Shown here one piece after another: positions 13,927 to 20,359 of a stretch of 20,359 nt of DNA. The stretch covers positions 1 through 20,359 of the forward strand of contig DAORPQ010000063.1 of assembly GCA_035442025.1 (NCBI GenBank). Reading direction: 5' to 3'. The notes beneath the pieces were generated by a model, which did not search any database, was not told the origin of the DNA, and worked only from the letters and a program-made list of their open reading frames with translations. Position 1 is the first letter of the stretch, and each line of letters starts with the position of its first letter. This DNA comes from Competibacter_A sp003527885. Lineage in GTDB: Bacteria > Pseudomonadota > Gammaproteobacteria > Competibacterales > Competibacteraceae. Made by a program: the position numbers and the translations under genes.

Positions 13927-14643
13927 TCAGCGGGTCAACGGTTCGATGATCAAGCGTTCTTCCCTCAAATGAATCTGTACGGCCTTACCCCGCTCGGACG
14001 CATCCAGCTGCTCGTAAACCTCGTAGCGCCCGGCGATCGAAACCAATTGAGCTTCGAGGAGCTGACAGAAAATCCAGGTATCCACATCGCCCTTGACGCC
14101 CGCCAAAGCCCGGCCGCGCAAGGGGCCATAAACGTGGATGTTGCCGTCCGCCATGACATCGGCGCCGGCGCTGACCGCACCCAGCACGATCAGATCGCCG
14201 TCCGCGACATACACTTCCTGGCCCGAGCGAACCGAATGCGCGACCACGCGCGTGCGCGCCGGCGTCGGCTCGGGCGGATCAGGCTTCTTGGGGCCACCGC
14301 CGGACCGACTCTCCGGCAACACCGGCAATCCCGCCCGGCGGGCCGCCGCGTGCTGTTTCGGGCTGCCGTTGCGGATGCCCACCGGTATCATGCCGCGACC
14401 CCGCAGCAGTTCGTAGAGCCCCTTGAAATCCACCCCTTCCTTGGAATCCGCCAGCGCTTCCAAATCGATCACCACCGGCGTGTCGTTGAAGAAGCTGGGC
14501 GCCTGCTTGATTTTTTCCGCCAGATGGCGCTCGATCGCTGTTGGGTCCGACCGAAAAAGCCGCAGGACCGTCAGGGTGAATAAACTGCCCTTGAGCTCGA
14601 AGGGCAGGGCAATTTCGTTTGCGACAGGGGAGCGCAGCAGCAT
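13927..14643 (-). CDS. minC: Septum site-determining protein MinC
   Basis: A 238-residue FtsZ-assembly inhibitor. The N-terminal domain (about 1-105) contains the FtsZ-interacting fold with FNDTPVVIDLEAL. After a Pro-rich linker (about 120-135), the C-terminal beta-helix domain begins with VRSGQEVYVADGDLIVLG and contains GNIHVYGPLRGRALAG, the dimerisation and MinD-binding part. It opens the min operon; 62 bp separate it from minD. Between it and the SlyD-like gene lie 103 bp that contain a TAAAAT hexamer but no clear -35. Confidence 0.95.
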   Translation of the reverse strand: MLLRSPVANEIALPFELKGSLFTLTVLRLFRSDPTAIERHLAEKIKQAPSFFNDTPVVIDLEALADSKEGVDFKGLYELLRGRGMIPVGIRNGSPKQHAAARRAGLPVLPESRSGGGPKKPDPPEPTPARTRVVAHSVRSGQEVYVADGDLIVLGAVSAGADVMADGNIHVYGPLRGRALAGVKGDVDTWIFCQLLEAQLVSIAGRYEVYEQLDASERGKAVQIHLREERLIIEPLTR

Positions 14644-14746
14644 ACAGAGCGGAAAACCTCGACCGAACGCTTGATTATTGGCGTTATTTTACACATCCAT
14701 CCCAGTGGAGAACACGTTTGCGGCCCAGCGGCTCGCGCCCTCTCCC

Positions 14747-15226
14747 TCAATGATCGTGACCGTGCGCGTGCACGTGGCCGTGGGACAATTCCTGGGCTGT
14801 CGCATCACGCACGCCCAACACCTCGACGTCGAAATTCAGGTTCTTGCCGGCCATCGGGTGATTGCCGTCCAAAACTACGCCCCGATCGTTCACCGCCACG
14901 ACCCTGAACGCCATCAGGCCGTGCTCGTTCTCGCCCCGAACCTCCATTCCGACCTGTATGTCTTCCTCGGGCGGAAATTGCCCGCGCGGCACTTCGAACA
15001 CCGCCTCGGGGTTGAAAGCGCCGTAGCCGTCGGCGGGCGCGACCTTGACCGTCGACAGAAAGCCGGCCTCGCACCCCTCCAGCGCGGTTTCCAGACCCCG
15101 AATGATGTTGCCGTAGCCGTGCAGGTAAACGAGCGGTTCGTGTCCCCGGCTGGAATCGAGCAGCAGGCCCTCATCGTCGGTGAGGGTATAGTGCAGAGCC
15201 ACCACCCTGCCGTGAGCTGCTTTCAT
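14747..15226 (-). CDS. SlyD-like FKBP-type peptidyl-prolyl isomerase
   Basis: A 159-residue protein. The FKBP domain is split by an insert-in-flap chaperone domain, as in SlyD: VVALHYTLTDDEGLLLDSS begins the FKBP part, GYGNIIRGLETAL is the flap entry, the insert spans about 70-130, and the domain closes near NHPMAGKNLNFDVEVLGV. The C-terminus is a short His-rich tail (GHVHAHGHDH) that could bind nickel or zinc; it is much shorter than the E. coli SlyD tail. It should catalyse proline isomerisation and act as a cytoplasmic chaperone. It is transcribed divergently from the NlpC/P60 gene. Confidence 0.92.
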   Translation of the reverse strand: MKAAHGRVVALHYTLTDDEGLLLDSSRGHEPLVYLHGYGNIIRGLETALEGCEAGFLSTVKVAPADGYGAFNPEAVFEVPRGQFPPEEDIQVGMEVRGENEHGLMAFRVVAVNDRGVVLDGNHPMAGKNLNFDVEVLGVRDATAQELSHGHVHAHGHDH

Positions 15227-15250
15227 GGGCGTACCTATGATCTGTAATTA

Positions 15251-15267
15251 GGGCTTTACTATAGCCC
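15251..15267 (-). promoter_or_regulatory. Dyad over a possible -10 element of the SlyD-like gene
   Basis: GGGCT-N7-AGCCC (15251-15267) encloses a minus-strand TATAGT (complement of 15258-15263), about 30 bp upstream of the ATG. The nearest -35-like hexamer, TTGCGC (complement of 15283-15288), is 19 bp away, so the promoter is weak or regulated. The dyad could be an operator or an RNA hairpin. A plus-strand TATAGT at 15354-15359 may serve the divergent gene. All are weak calls. Confidence 0.25.
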
Positions 15268-15413
15268 ATCCCACCTGCGTTCGCGCAAGAAACCGCGTTT
15301 GCAAAGCCGCCGCCGGTTCATTTGCACCCCCTGATTTCCACCGCGCCATCCTCTATAGTAGTCTTGCAAAATTCCTTTCGCGTCGCGATGACCACTGCCG
15401 GGGAACTGCCATC

Positions 15414-15965
15414 ATGCCCGTCCCAGCGCCTATCCACCGGACGCTTTATCTGTTGCCACTGCTGGTCGGACTGCTCTGGCTGAGCGGCTGCGCCACCCCC
15501 TCACACCCGGGCGCGACCGCGAGCTCGCGCGGCGATCACACCGGCGTCCGCCAGCGCATCCTGGCGTCCGCCGAACGGCTGATCGGCACCCCGTACCGGC
15601 TGGGCGGCGAGTCACCCGAGGGCGTGGATTGCAGCGGCTTGGTGCAATTTACGTATTCGCGGGCCGGCATTCGGGTGCCGCGCACGGCGGCCCAACAGTT
15701 CGAAAGCGGTCGGCCCCAACCCAAGGTTTTGCCGGGCGATTTGCTGTTTTTCCGCACCGACGGCACCGGCGCGGTTTCCCATGTCGGAATCTACGCCGGC
15801 AAGGGTCAAATGATCCACGCCTCCTCCAGTGGCGGCCAGGTCCGCAAGGTCAGCCTCAACCAACGTTACTGGCGGCAACATCTGGTCGGAGGCGCCACTT
15901 ACCTGGGCGGGGCGACCGCCCCGGCGCTCGGGCGCTGGCCGGCGGGGCGCATCCCCTCCAGTTAA
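15414..15965 (+). CDS. NlpC/P60-family lipoprotein, probable peptidoglycan endopeptidase
   Basis: A 183-residue exported lipoprotein. The N-terminus has basic residues and a hydrophobic stretch ending in the lipobox LSGC, with Cys26 as lipidation site. The next residue is Ala, not Asp, which favours sorting to the outer membrane. The NlpC/P60 domain (about 45-165) has catalytic Cys73 in VDCSGLVQ, His123 in SHVGIY and His135 in MIHAS, the usual Cys-His-His triad. Such enzymes cut the peptide stems of murein in the periplasm (MepS/Spr-like). CGGGGAAC precedes the ATG. Its stop overlaps by 4 nt the stop of the convergent amidotransferase gene. Confidence 0.92.
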   Translation: MPVPAPIHRTLYLLPLLVGLLWLSGCATPSHPGATASSRGDHTGVRQRILASAERLIGTPYRLGGESPEGVDCSGLVQFTYSRAGIRVPRTAAQQFESGRPQPKVLPGDLLFFRTDGTGAVSHVGIYAGKGQMIHASSSGGQVRKVSLNQRYWRQHLVGGATYLGGATAPALGRWPAGRIPSS

Positions 15966-16741
15966 ACGCAGAACTCCGCCACCCGCTCGCCGGCGTTGAA
16001 CACCGTCAAGGCGCCGGGCGGCATCACCGTCCAGGCCTCGTTGCCGGTCAGCGGTTGGGTCGCAATCACGGTCACGACATCGTCGGGCGTGGTTTCGGCC
16101 TGAAAATCAACCAGCATATCGGCGTCCATCAGCCGGGCTTGGCCGAACGGCGCGCGACGGGTCAACCAAGACAGTTGCGTGCCGCAATGGGCGTACAGGT
16201 GGCGAGCGTCGCTGAGCAGAAAATTGAACACCCCAAGCCGATTCAATTCCAGGCTCAAGGCCCGAACGCAACGCCATAAATCGACCGGCCGGCGCGGCGG
16301 TCGGGGGAAACGGTCGCGGATATGGCCCAGCAGCCAGCAGAAAGCGTGCTCGCTGTCGGTGGTGCCGATGGGCCGGTAATGGTCGAGCGGCAGCCGCTTC
16401 ACCCCGCGCAGTTGGCCGTTGTGGGCGAACACCCAGTTCCGCCCCCACAGCTCGCGGCTGAACGGATGGGTGTTTTCCAGGCAAATCCGGCCCCGGTTGG
16501 CGCGGCGGATGTGGCTGACGACGATGAGGCTCTTGATGGCGTAACGCTGCACCAGCCGGGCGATTTCGGACTCGGCGCTGGGGTTGGGATCGTGAAAGGC
16601 CCGGCAGCCGCGCCCCTCGTAAAAAGCGATGCCCCAGCCATCCCGGTGCGGCCCCGTTTTGCCGCCGCGCTGCATCAGGCCGGTGAAGCTGAAGCAGATA
16701 TCGGTCGGCACGTTGGCGCTCATCCCGAGCAGTTCGCACAT
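15962..16741 (-). CDS. Class II glutamine amidotransferase (YafJ-like)
   Basis: A 259-residue Ntn-type amidotransferase. The frame is open further upstream, but the start giving MCELLGMS places Cys2 as the N-terminal nucleophile, as required after Met removal; an ATG two codons earlier overlaps the stop of the preceding gene (TGATG). Other motifs are GPHRDGWGIAFY, SHIRRANRG, ENTHPF, WVFAHNGQL and GTTDSEHAF, all typical of the YafJ family. It hydrolyses an amide, probably Gln or a gamma-glutamyl compound, in the cytoplasm; no partner synthase is fused. The substrate is unknown. Confidence 0.9.
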   Translation of the reverse strand: MCELLGMSANVPTDICFSFTGLMQRGGKTGPHRDGWGIAFYEGRGCRAFHDPNPSAESEIARLVQRYAIKSLIVVSHIRRANRGRICLENTHPFSRELWGRNWVFAHNGQLRGVKRLPLDHYRPIGTTDSEHAFCWLLGHIRDRFPRPPRRPVDLWRCVRALSLELNRLGVFNFLLSDARHLYAHCGTQLSWLTRRAPFGQARLMDADMLVDFQAETTPDDVVTVIATQPLTGNEAWTVMPPGALTVFNAGERVAEFCV

Positions 16742-16746
16742 CGCCA

Positions 16747-17445
16747 TCAGCCCCAGCGCGGACCGGGCGCCATGTCGGAGCTGAAGCTGGGCAGGCCGCG
16801 CTCGCGGCGCAGGTAATCCAGGAACGGATTGCCGCGCAGCTCTTCGTCCAGCGTGGTCGCGGGACCGTGGCCGCTGCACACGATCAGGTGGCCGGGCAAT
16901 TCCAGCAACCGCCGCAGGCTCGCCCACATCAGGTCGGGATCGCTGAGCGGAAAATCGGTGCGGCCGATGCTGCCGGCGAACAGCGTGTCGCCGGAAAAGA
17001 CGTACTTGTCGTCGTAATAGCAGCCCTGGCCGGGCGTATGGCCGGGCGTGGACAGGAACTTGAAGCGCCATTCGCCCACTCCGATCTCATCGCCGTCCGC
17101 GACATAGCGGTCGATCCGCCCGCACGGCCGGTCGAATTCCGGCATCCCGAACATCATCGAGCCCTGGCGGGGCAGCATCTCGAACAGTTCCCGCTCCAGC
17201 GTCGGCAAATACGTGACCGCTTCGGGATATTCCCGCTGCACGTCCGCCAACCCCCCCGCGTGATCGAAATGGGCGTGAGTCAGCAAGATCGCCCGCAGGT
17301 CCGGGCGCGGGTCCATTTTGACGAGCCCCTCCGCCAGAGCCGGCCCCTCGCCGGTGTCCACCACGGCGCAATGGCCGGTGGCGGGGTCTTCGAGCAGATA
17401 GGCGTTGACCTGGAACGCGCCCAGGGTGATGCAGCGGACTTTCAT
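16747..17445 (-). CDS. Metallo-beta-lactamase-fold hydrolase (glyoxalase II-like)
   Basis: A 232-residue single-domain hydrolase. Metal ligands appear complete: H57-A-H59-F-D61-H62, then H136 (STPGHTPGQ), D153 (FSGDTLF) and H193 (CSGHGPAT). This matches the dinuclear-zinc glyoxalase II/YcbL group, which hydrolyses thioesters such as S-lactoylglutathione; the C-terminal substrate domain of full GloB is absent, so it is more YcbL-like. The ATG chosen overlaps the YcgN stop by 4 nt (ATGA); the longer upstream frame is the shadow of ycgN. It is coupled on both sides. Confidence 0.9.
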   Translation of the reverse strand: MKVRCITLGAFQVNAYLLEDPATGHCAVVDTGEGPALAEGLVKMDPRPDLRAILLTHAHFDHAGGLADVQREYPEAVTYLPTLERELFEMLPRQGSMMFGMPEFDRPCGRIDRYVADGDEIGVGEWRFKFLSTPGHTPGQGCYYDDKYVFSGDTLFAGSIGRTDFPLSDPDLMWASLRRLLELPGHLIVCSGHGPATTLDEELRGNPFLDYLRRERGLPSFSSDMAPGPRWG

Positions 17446-17882
17446 GGCAGGCACTCGATGATGTGGTCTTCCAGCCGCCGCGCCCGCCGCTCCGGCACGG
17501 CCCAGCCGCACACGCTCATGCCGGCGCGCCGGGTCGAATCCGCTTGGCCGGTCCGCAGCGGATGCCAGGCCGGTAGCGGCCGACCTTCCGCCCGCAGGCG
17601 ATAGGCGCAGGTCGGCGGTAGCCAGTTCGCGTGGCGGGCCAAGCCGGGCGTCAGTTGCACGCAGTCCGGCACCCAGCGAAGGCGCTCGGCGTAGCGGGTG
17701 CAACGGCCGGTGCCGAGGTCGAGCAGCTTGCAGGCGACGTTGGTATGAAACAATTCGCCGCTATCCTCATCTTCCAGCTTGTGCAGGCAACACTTGCCGC
17801 AGCCGTCGCACAGCGCTTCCCATTCGACGGGCGTCAATTCGGCGAGCGGCTTGCTTTCCCAAAAGCGGGGCGCGGCATCCAT
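17442..17882 (-). CDS. ycgN: YcgN-like Cys-rich protein (UPF0260)
   Basis: A 146-residue protein close in size and sequence to E. coli YcgN. It begins with a Trp/Pro-rich helix (FWESKPLAELTPVEWEALC) and carries a CxxCxxCC-type cluster at Cys25, 28, 31 and 32, with further cysteines at 51, 61, 74, 92, 125 and 144. The number and spacing suggest a bound zinc or iron-sulfur centre, related to the YkgJ family; no enzymatic activity is firmly known. The frame extends upstream to 18143, but homology begins at MDAAPRFW. It is coupled to the hydrolase gene. Confidence 0.87.
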   Translation of the reverse strand: MDAAPRFWESKPLAELTPVEWEALCDGCGKCCLHKLEDEDSGELFHTNVACKLLDLGTGRCTRYAERLRWVPDCVQLTPGLARHANWLPPTCAYRLRAEGRPLPAWHPLRTGQADSTRRAGMSVCGWAVPERRARRLEDHIIECLP

Positions 17883-17935
17883 GACGGGGGGCGAACGGGC
17901 GTCGGCGTGCGCTGGCCCCGGACTCCGATCCGAGT

Positions 17936-18367
17936 TCAAGACGAAATGTATTCGCGCAGCACCTTGGCTTCGAAGGCGATTTCTTCCAACTGCGCCTTGA
18001 CCAAGTCGCCGATGGAGACCACGCCGACCATCCGGGTCTCTTCCACCACCGGCAGATGCCGGAAGCGCTTGACGGTCATGATCGCCAGCACTTCGCTGAC
18101 GGAATCGTCCGGCTGCCCGGTGGTCATGTCGGTGGTCATCCAATCCTTGACCAGCATGGTTTCGAAGTCGCTTTCGCCCTGGGCGTAGAGCCGCACCAGA
18201 TCACGCTCGGTCAGAATGCCGATCGGTTCGCCGCTCGGGCTTTGCACCATCACCGAGCCGACGCGATGCTCGTTCATGAGCCGGATCGCGGAGCCAATCG
18301 TACTGGCTTCCGGCACGGTCACCGGGCGGCCGCCCTTGTTCGTCAAAATTTCCTTCAACCGCAGCAT
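17936..18367 (-). CDS. Protein with paired CBS domains
   Basis: A 143-residue protein made of two CBS motifs. CBS 1 (about 8-68) includes GSAIRLMNEHRVGSVMV and GILTERDLVRL; CBS 2 (about 73-138) includes VSEVLAIMTVKRFRHLPVV and VGVVSIGDLVK. Stand-alone CBS pairs bind adenosyl nucleotides (AMP, ATP, SAM or NAD) and tune partner proteins; the partner here is unknown. GAGGGGAA precedes the ATG at good spacing. It lies 53 bp upstream of ycgN on the same strand. Confidence 0.92.
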   Translation of the reverse strand: MLRLKEILTNKGGRPVTVPEASTIGSAIRLMNEHRVGSVMVQSPSGEPIGILTERDLVRLYAQGESDFETMLVKDWMTTDMTTGQPDDSVSEVLAIMTVKRFRHLPVVEETRMVGVVSIGDLVKAQLEEIAFEAKVLREYISS

Positions 18368-18450
18368 GGATGGGTTCCCCTCTGGTCAGGCACAATGGAT
18401 GGAAGGAGATTATTTATCAAACTGGTCGGTTTTAGCTACAGGCGCGACGC

Positions 18451-18476
18451 GGAGAACGCTCCGTCAGCGGCTCTCC
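18451..18476. terminator. Imperfect stem-loop downstream of the rlmI-like gene
   Basis: An imperfect hairpin (GGAGA-A-CGCT, loop CCGTC, AGCG-GC-TCTCC) lies 22-47 nt after the rlmI-like stop codon, in the 130-bp gap before the CBS gene. No T-run follows directly, so it is at best a weak or Rho-assisted terminator. Confidence 0.3.
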
Positions 18477-18497
18477 ACGCGAGGTCGCCGGAACCGT

Positions 18498-19715
18498 TCA
18501 AGCGGGCAAAACCCGCGCGACGACCATCTTAAGATAGTCGGTTTCGGGAATGGCCGGTGGCGCCGGATGGTCCGGGCCTTGGCGGCCGTGCTCCAGAATC
18601 ACCAAGTTGCGGTCGAGATGCCGCGCCCCTTGCAGCAGGGTTTGCACCAGGATATCGCGGGACAGCAATTGCGAGCAGGAGCAGGCGATGAGCAGCCCGT
18701 CGCGCTCCAGCACCTGCATCGCCATTTCGTTGAGCCGCCGGTAGGCCAGCGCGCCTTCCTTGAAGTCCTTGCGGCGTTTGATGAAGGCCGGCGGATCGAC
18801 GATCACCACATCGAACCGCTCGCGGGCTTCGCGCAACTGTTTGAGGATTTCGAAAGCGTCGCCTTGGCGGGTTTGCACCCGGTCGCCGACGCCGTTCAGC
18901 GCGGCGTTGGTCGTCGCCTGCCCCAGCGCGGCGGCGGAGGAATCGACGCACAGCACTTCCCGCGCGCCGCGCGCCGCCGCCCGGATGCCCCACGCGCCGA
19001 CATAACTGAACACATCCAGCACCCGCCGGCCCGCGACGTAGCGATCCAGCCGGGCGCGGTTGTCGCGCTGGTCGTAAAACCAGCCGGTTTTCTGGCCGGT
19101 GCGCGGTGCGACTTGAAAGCGCAGCCCGTCTTCCTCGACCGTCACGGTGTCCGGCACGTCGCCCGCCGCGTCGGCGACGGTGCGCTCCAAGCCTTCTATT
19201 TCCCGCATCCGGCTGTCGTTGCGCCAGAGCACCGCCGCCGGTTTGAGCACTTTTTGCAGGGCGGCAAGAATCTCGTCTTTCATCCGCTCCATGCCGGCGG
19301 TGGTCAGTTGGACCACACACAAGTCGCCGTAGCGATCCACGATCAGGCCCGGCAATCCGTCGCCTTCGCCGTAGACCAATCGGTAAAACGGTTTGTCGTA
19401 CAGGCGCTCGCGCAAACTCAGCGCGACGTTGAGGCGATGCACCAGCAGCGACGGACCGAGCGGGTGCTCCAGATCGCGGCTGACCAAGCGGGCGCACAGC
19501 AGCGCGTGGGGGTTGATGTAGCCGGTGCCGAGCGCCTTGCCGTTGCTGGCCTGAATGGCGACCGGTTGACCGGGCTGAAAGTCGCGCAGCGGGGTGGCGG
19601 CGACATCGATTTCGTTGCTGTAGACCCAAAGATGGCCGGCGCGCAGGCGACGGTCTTCATCCTTGCGCAAGCGCAGCGGGGCGAAATCGGCGGGGGAAGC
19701 GGGAGACGTGGACAT
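18498..19715 (-). CDS. rlmI: 23S rRNA (cytosine-C5)-methyltransferase RlmI-like
   Basis: A 405-residue class I SAM-dependent methyltransferase. The N-terminal PUA domain (about 13-90) has LRAGHLWVYSNEI. The central part carries YGEGDGLPGLIVDRY and GWFYDQRDNR, hallmarks of the RlmI/RlmK group. The catalytic domain has the SAM loop LDVFSYVGAWGI, acidic VLCVDSSAAAL, the DPPAF motif and a terminal CSCSQLLS loop with candidate catalytic cysteines. E. coli RlmI (396 residues) makes m5C1962 in 23S rRNA. Length and architecture agree, though exact site specificity is inferred. Confidence 0.9.
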   Translation of the reverse strand: MSTSPASPADFAPLRLRKDEDRRLRAGHLWVYSNEIDVAATPLRDFQPGQPVAIQASNGKALGTGYINPHALLCARLVSRDLEHPLGPSLLVHRLNVALSLRERLYDKPFYRLVYGEGDGLPGLIVDRYGDLCVVQLTTAGMERMKDEILAALQKVLKPAAVLWRNDSRMREIEGLERTVADAAGDVPDTVTVEEDGLRFQVAPRTGQKTGWFYDQRDNRARLDRYVAGRRVLDVFSYVGAWGIRAAARGAREVLCVDSSAAALGQATTNAALNGVGDRVQTRQGDAFEILKQLREARERFDVVIVDPPAFIKRRKDFKEGALAYRRLNEMAMQVLERDGLLIACSCSQLLSRDILVQTLLQGARHLDRNLVILEHGRQGPDHPAPPAIPETDYLKMVVARVLPA

Positions 19716-19758
19716 GAGTGAGGCGGAAGCGCGGTAACAATAAGGATAGCCAGTATAT

Positions 19759-20322
19759 TCAAACCCACAGATCGGCGAGCGAAAAAGTCACCGCCGCGAA
19801 CGGCGGAAAGCAAACCGCATCGTCTTCCCGGATCGCGCCCAGCAGCAACCAGCGGCCGTCTTGCAATTCGTAAGCTTCCAGGGTGCGCGCCAGCGGATCG
19901 ACCAACCAAGAGTGGGCGACGCTGTAACGGGCGCAGAGCGGCAGTTTCAAGGTTCGGTCTTTCTGCGCCGTGGACGGCGATAGGATTTCGCAAACCCAGT
20001 CGGGGACCACTTCAAAACGGTGATCGTGTGGGACGGAGGGCATCCGCTCGCGCCGCCAACCGGTCAGATCGGGTACGACCACTTCGGCATCGCGGATGAA
20101 GTGAATTTCGGGTTCGGTCAGAATCCACCAGCCGCCCAGGTCTTGTTGCCCTCGGTGGAATGGCAGACCGAGGATAGTGATGATGGCTCCTGCTGCTGCT
20201 AGCTGTGGCCCGGTCGATCGGTTTTGCTGGACGTGGAGTTGACCGCCGATGATTTCGCCCACCTGATTTTCTGGCAGGGCAAGCAATTGATCGTAGAGGG
20301 TAAAACGCACCCGATTCCCCAC
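19759..20322 (-). CDS. Uma2-family (DUF820) PD-(D/E)XK nuclease-fold protein
   Basis: A 187-residue protein of the Uma2/DUF820 family. It opens with RFTLYDQLLALPENQ and carries the expected catalytic set: Glu23 in GEIIGGQL, Asp85 in VVPDLTGW, Glu112 in VCEILSPST and Lys126 in the following helix, so the nuclease site looks intact. The family is common in cyanobacteria and some gammaproteobacteria, often in many copies, and its biological role is poorly defined. The start is a GTG with weak upstream TTGGAA; a second in-frame GTG lies four codons in. It is monocistronic, 43 bp before the rlmI-like gene. Confidence 0.88.
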   Translation of the reverse strand: MGNRVRFTLYDQLLALPENQVGEIIGGQLHVQQNRSTGPQLAAAGAIITILGLPFHRGQQDLGGWWILTEPEIHFIRDAEVVVPDLTGWRRERMPSVPHDHRFEVVPDWVCEILSPSTAQKDRTLKLPLCARYSVAHSWLVDPLARTLEAYELQDGRWLLLGAIREDDAVCFPPFAAVTFSLADLWV

Positions 20323-20359
20323 AATTCCAAGATATTGTAGTCTATGGAGTATTTGAGGA

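Noticed and set aside
15962..17071. 369-residue start for the glutamine amidotransferase
   Set aside because: The extension is the antisense-like out-of-frame reading of the hydrolase gene, and it would bury the required N-terminal Cys nucleophile.
16747..17703. 318-residue start for the metallo-beta-lactamase-fold hydrolase
   Set aside because: The extra N-terminus is an out-of-frame reading of ycgN; the family N-terminus begins at the ATG that overlaps the ycgN stop.
18216..19721. 501-residue plus-strand ORF across rlmI and the CBS gene
   Set aside because: It spans two recognisable minus-strand genes and the gap between them; composition is typical of an antisense shadow.

Overview
The window is GC-rich, tightly packed bacterial DNA from a gammaproteobacterium. 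Evidence is the min operon, the xseB-ispA-dxs cluster followed by folE2, an Hsp15 (hslR) gene, SlyD-type isomerase, YcgN and RlmI. The gene content would fit a Chromatiales- or Competibacteraceae-like lineage, but that finer placement is inference. No tRNA, rRNA, CRISPR array, IS element or phage gene was recognised.

Layout. (1) 1-1628: the 3' end of a Crp/Fnr-type regulator (+), converging on a two-gene minus-strand unit: a zinc-free quinone oxidoreductase and a small two-helix membrane protein of unknown family. (2) 1629-2019: a long AT-rich regulatory region with several dyads. (3) 2020-7947, plus strand: a corrinoid module. It holds a RACo-type [2Fe-2S]/ASKHA reductive activator, then, after a second AT-rich promoter region, four coupled genes: corrinoid (B12-binding) protein, UroD/MtaA-like protein, DUF1638-like protein, and a GAF-PAS-PAS-GGDEF diguanylate cyclase. 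(4) 7953-14643, minus strand: housekeeping genes minC-minD-minE, hslR, xseB-ispA-dxs and folE2. (5) 14747-15965: divergent SlyD-like prolyl isomerase (-) and NlpC/P60 lipoprotein (+). (6) 15962-20322, minus strand: class II glutamine amidotransferase, metallo-beta-lactamase-fold hydrolase, YcgN-like Cys-rich protein, two-CBS-domain protein, RlmI-like rRNA methyltransferase and a Uma2-family nuclease.

The stretch that deserves attention is region 3. RACo proteins re-reduce the inactive Co(II) of corrinoid proteins, so the activator and the corrinoid carrier form a recognisable pair. The UroD-like protein would normally move a methyl group to or from the corrinoid, but two of the three zinc ligands expected of MtaA/MtbA-type enzymes appear replaced (Tyr234 and Thr316; only Cys236 kept). 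No MtaB-, MttB- or MtbB-type substrate methyltransferase and no pterin methyltransferase is present in the window. A diguanylate cyclase with an intact GGDEF motif and I-site follows the DUF1638 stop by 4 nt. I infer that the module either feeds a C1 substrate into metabolism under c-di-GMP control, or is itself a corrinoid-based sensor whose output is c-di-GMP. The gene set and spacing are seen directly; the signalling role is hypothesis.

The rest is ordinary core genome: division-site placement (Min), isoprenoid precursors (Dxs, IspA), folate or queuosine entry (FolE2), exonuclease VII small subunit, envelope hydrolase and RNA modification.
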